Positions 62,301 to 64,000 of a stretch of DNA of 64,000 nucleotides are shown here, one piece after another. Numbering within the stretch: the first letter of the stretch is position 1; every line of letters begins with the position of its first letter. Source of the DNA: Leucaena leucocephala (lineage: Eukaryota; Streptophyta; Magnoliopsida; Fabales; Fabaceae); NCBI GenBank assembly GCA_037074615.1, contig CM073536.1:4903001-4967000 (forward strand), written 5' to 3'. The notes under the pieces are model-generated. The model was given only the letters and a program-made list of their open reading frames with translations, did no database searches and had not been told where the DNA came from. The position numbers and the translations under genes are program-made.

Positions 62301-64000
62301 TTGAAATAAACTAGGCAGTCTCCTCCAATGAGTAGGAAGAAGACTGAAACACAGATAAACTCACACTAACAGCACAACACAATCGTAAAGCACACGATGA
62401 TAATCACAGAAAGGAAAAGAAAATAAGAACGCACTAACGATAGCTCTTCTATACTTTTCCCTTTCCCACAAAAAACCACCTTCTGATAATATATACTCAC
62501 CTGATGCTTCTGGCCAGAGTTGTTATCCCTGATTTATACAATTCTGACCCTCACACTCCAGGATATTGTCATCTGGTGTTGGGCTGGATCTTTCTACTTC
62601 CTAGCATGCTCTTATAGGCTCCTGCTCCTTTGTGACACGGCCCAGTGAGCCAATCATAATATTATGCTGTGTCATCTTTTTTTATCCCGCATTATGTCCT
62701 TAGATTGAATCTTCTAATTGTTTAGCATTCTTAGGTTTTGGTTTTGCATTCAAATTTCTTGGTTTATGCTACACCAGGCTATGTTGAATTTTCTACAGAT
62801 GGTGCAAGCTTACCACTTCAAATACGGCTCTGAATTTTGTATTTGGGGAATTTCTTTTGCGGGGCTCGATATTTATTCATTTTTGCTATTGTCATATGCT
62901 TCCAAACCACATTCATGTAGATCCATCAATGACAATCCAGAACTTGTAGCTGTTCAATGGTCTATTTCTGGTACTTGTAGCAAAAGTCTCTTTTAATTCT
63001 CATTGTAGGAAGATGCCCTTTGAAACCAAAGGCTATGGTGCATCTCTCTCTGTCACTTGTTTTGCTATGGAAAACATACTGTTAACATTCACAGCCACGG
63101 CGTTGATGCTAGGGGTCATTGCCCCGATCCTCCACCATGTTTTTACTCCATTATTTTGAATATATTGATTTATGGAAAATTCATGGTTTTCTTTTAGCTG
63201 AGGCCCTCAGAAATTTACTTATTTTATTTACTTACCATGAGGGGAAGATTATATATTTAGTTCCTAATGCTTTTATTCCAATGCCTTGAGCTTGGTTTGT
63301 AATCTCATCTACTGGCTATGTATGCTGAAAGCATAGTGTTGCCAGGGCACTGCTTCATTAAAGGAAAAAAAAAATCAAGAGTTCTCTGGGATAGAAAGTA
63401 GGAAATGTGGTATTCATTGGCTGTATAGAGATGTATATGCACTGCTTTATTGAAGAGAAAAAAAGCAAGAGTTCTCTAGCAATAGACAGTGGGAGGTGTG
63501 CTTTATTATGCTTGTAAATCTTGAGCAGTGTAACTGTATACTCAATATGGACGGCATGAAGACAAATCCAAGAGATGCTGGGGAAAGTATTCAATAAATG
63601 GGAGAAGTTTAGATTTGGCAATATGTTGAATACTGCACAAAGTGTATTACAAAGTGATGTTGAGTACTTACACATTGTTACAACTTTTTAGAACATATTA
63701 TCATCAATATGACTTGTAAATCATGACGGGTTGTTTTGTTCACTGCATTTCAAATTTGACGTAGATTTAATGACGAATCAGATGCTAATGTTGCAGAATT
63801 TTCAAAGCATATTCTAGGTTGTAAAGACTTACCAACTGGGTGCAGACTAATTTATAAATATGAGACTTTATGTACATGTTTCCCATGAAGAAGAATTTAC
63901 ACCAAATATAGATTTTGTAAAATGTTCCCTATTAAAGATCATTCTATGGTGTGAAATTGACTAAAACCAGTGCTGGCATCAGTTAACCCAATGTCCGAAT
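59344..64000 (+). CDS. PBL27: PBL27-like receptor-like cytoplasmic kinase, 5' part
   Basis: Three exons are visible: 59344-59467, 60333-60532 and 60721-60910, giving 171 residues in frame. The gene then enters an intron of at least 3.09 kb (donor GTCAGA) that runs past the window edge. The start MGGCFPCF carries an N-myristoylation Gly2 and palmitoylation-type Cys4/Cys7, so it should sit at the plasma membrane. A Ser/Lys-rich linker precedes the block TFTFRELAAATRNF. The kinase P-loop is GEGGFGRV (about 91-98), the ATP lysine lies in VVAVKQL (Lys113), and REFLVEVLMLSLLHHSNLV covers helix C. The rest of the catalytic domain is outside. Arabidopsis PBL27 (At5g18610) is phosphorylated by CERK1 and relays chitin signals to MAPK cascades; sequence and synteny support orthology. 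The usually conserved NFRPE motif reads NFWPE here. Confidence 0.9.
61190..62700. mobile_element. unclassified repeat-like insertion in the PBL27 intron
   Basis: Sequence from about 61190 to 62700 has more balanced composition than typical intron. It includes a reverse-strand open stretch at 61899-61693 with a coding-like pattern (KFIDISKAFLGIPNFLNEA) and, at 62290-62700, a CA-rich patch resembling LTR-type sequence. No transposon domain is recognised and no boundaries could be set. Confidence 0.3.

Noticed and set aside
1..64000. CRISPR arrays, operons, phage or bacterial defence systems
   Set aside because: The DNA is plant nuclear. Repeats present are microsatellites, MITEs and SINEs, and none has regular repeat-spacer structure.

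Overview
This is nuclear DNA from a flowering plant, most likely a core eudicot. The evidence is genes of up to 18 exons with GT-AG introns, AT-rich spacers full of miniature transposons and tRNA-derived SINEs, a nuclear insert of chloroplast DNA, and plant-specific genes. The family cannot be fixed from the sequence.

The gene order closely matches Arabidopsis At5g18560 to At5g18610. On the window it reads: PUCHI-type ERF (+, 6852), chloroplast Obg GTPase (-, 11335-15763), TON2/FASS (+, 17393-23061), kelch protein like At5g18590 (-, 38789-44563), two CC-type glutaredoxins (-, 49111 and 53620) and PBL27-like kinase (+, 59344, cut by the window end). Between TON2 and the kelch gene lie three genes that are elsewhere or absent at this place in Arabidopsis: TEN1 (-, 24752-25962), a Topors/ICP0-like RING gene (-, 28575-30766) and APC7 (+, 31725-37982).

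Gene condition is uneven. PUCHI, TON2, TEN1, the kelch gene, both glutaredoxins and the visible part of PBL27 are open and splice cleanly. The Obg gene has two 1-base frameshifts, an internal deletion and a lost splice acceptor, so it is a pseudogene; one of its introns also holds a chimeric plastid insert. The RING gene has one in-frame TGA but is otherwise intact. APC7 has a 4-base deletion near its end and lacks an AG at one intron acceptor. This suggests a segment losing genes after duplication, with working copies elsewhere, although part of it could be base-calling error.

The genes are housekeeping and developmental ones with no shared pathway: organ initiation, division-plane control, telomere capping, the anaphase-promoting complex, redox control of TGA factors and chitin signalling. 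The spacers hold recognisable non-autonomous elements: a hAT element with a perfect 8-bp target duplication, an older hAT relic, a palindromic Mutator-like element with a perfect 9-bp duplication, a second long foldback, SINEs and a dispersed MITE family. I found no novel multi-gene system.
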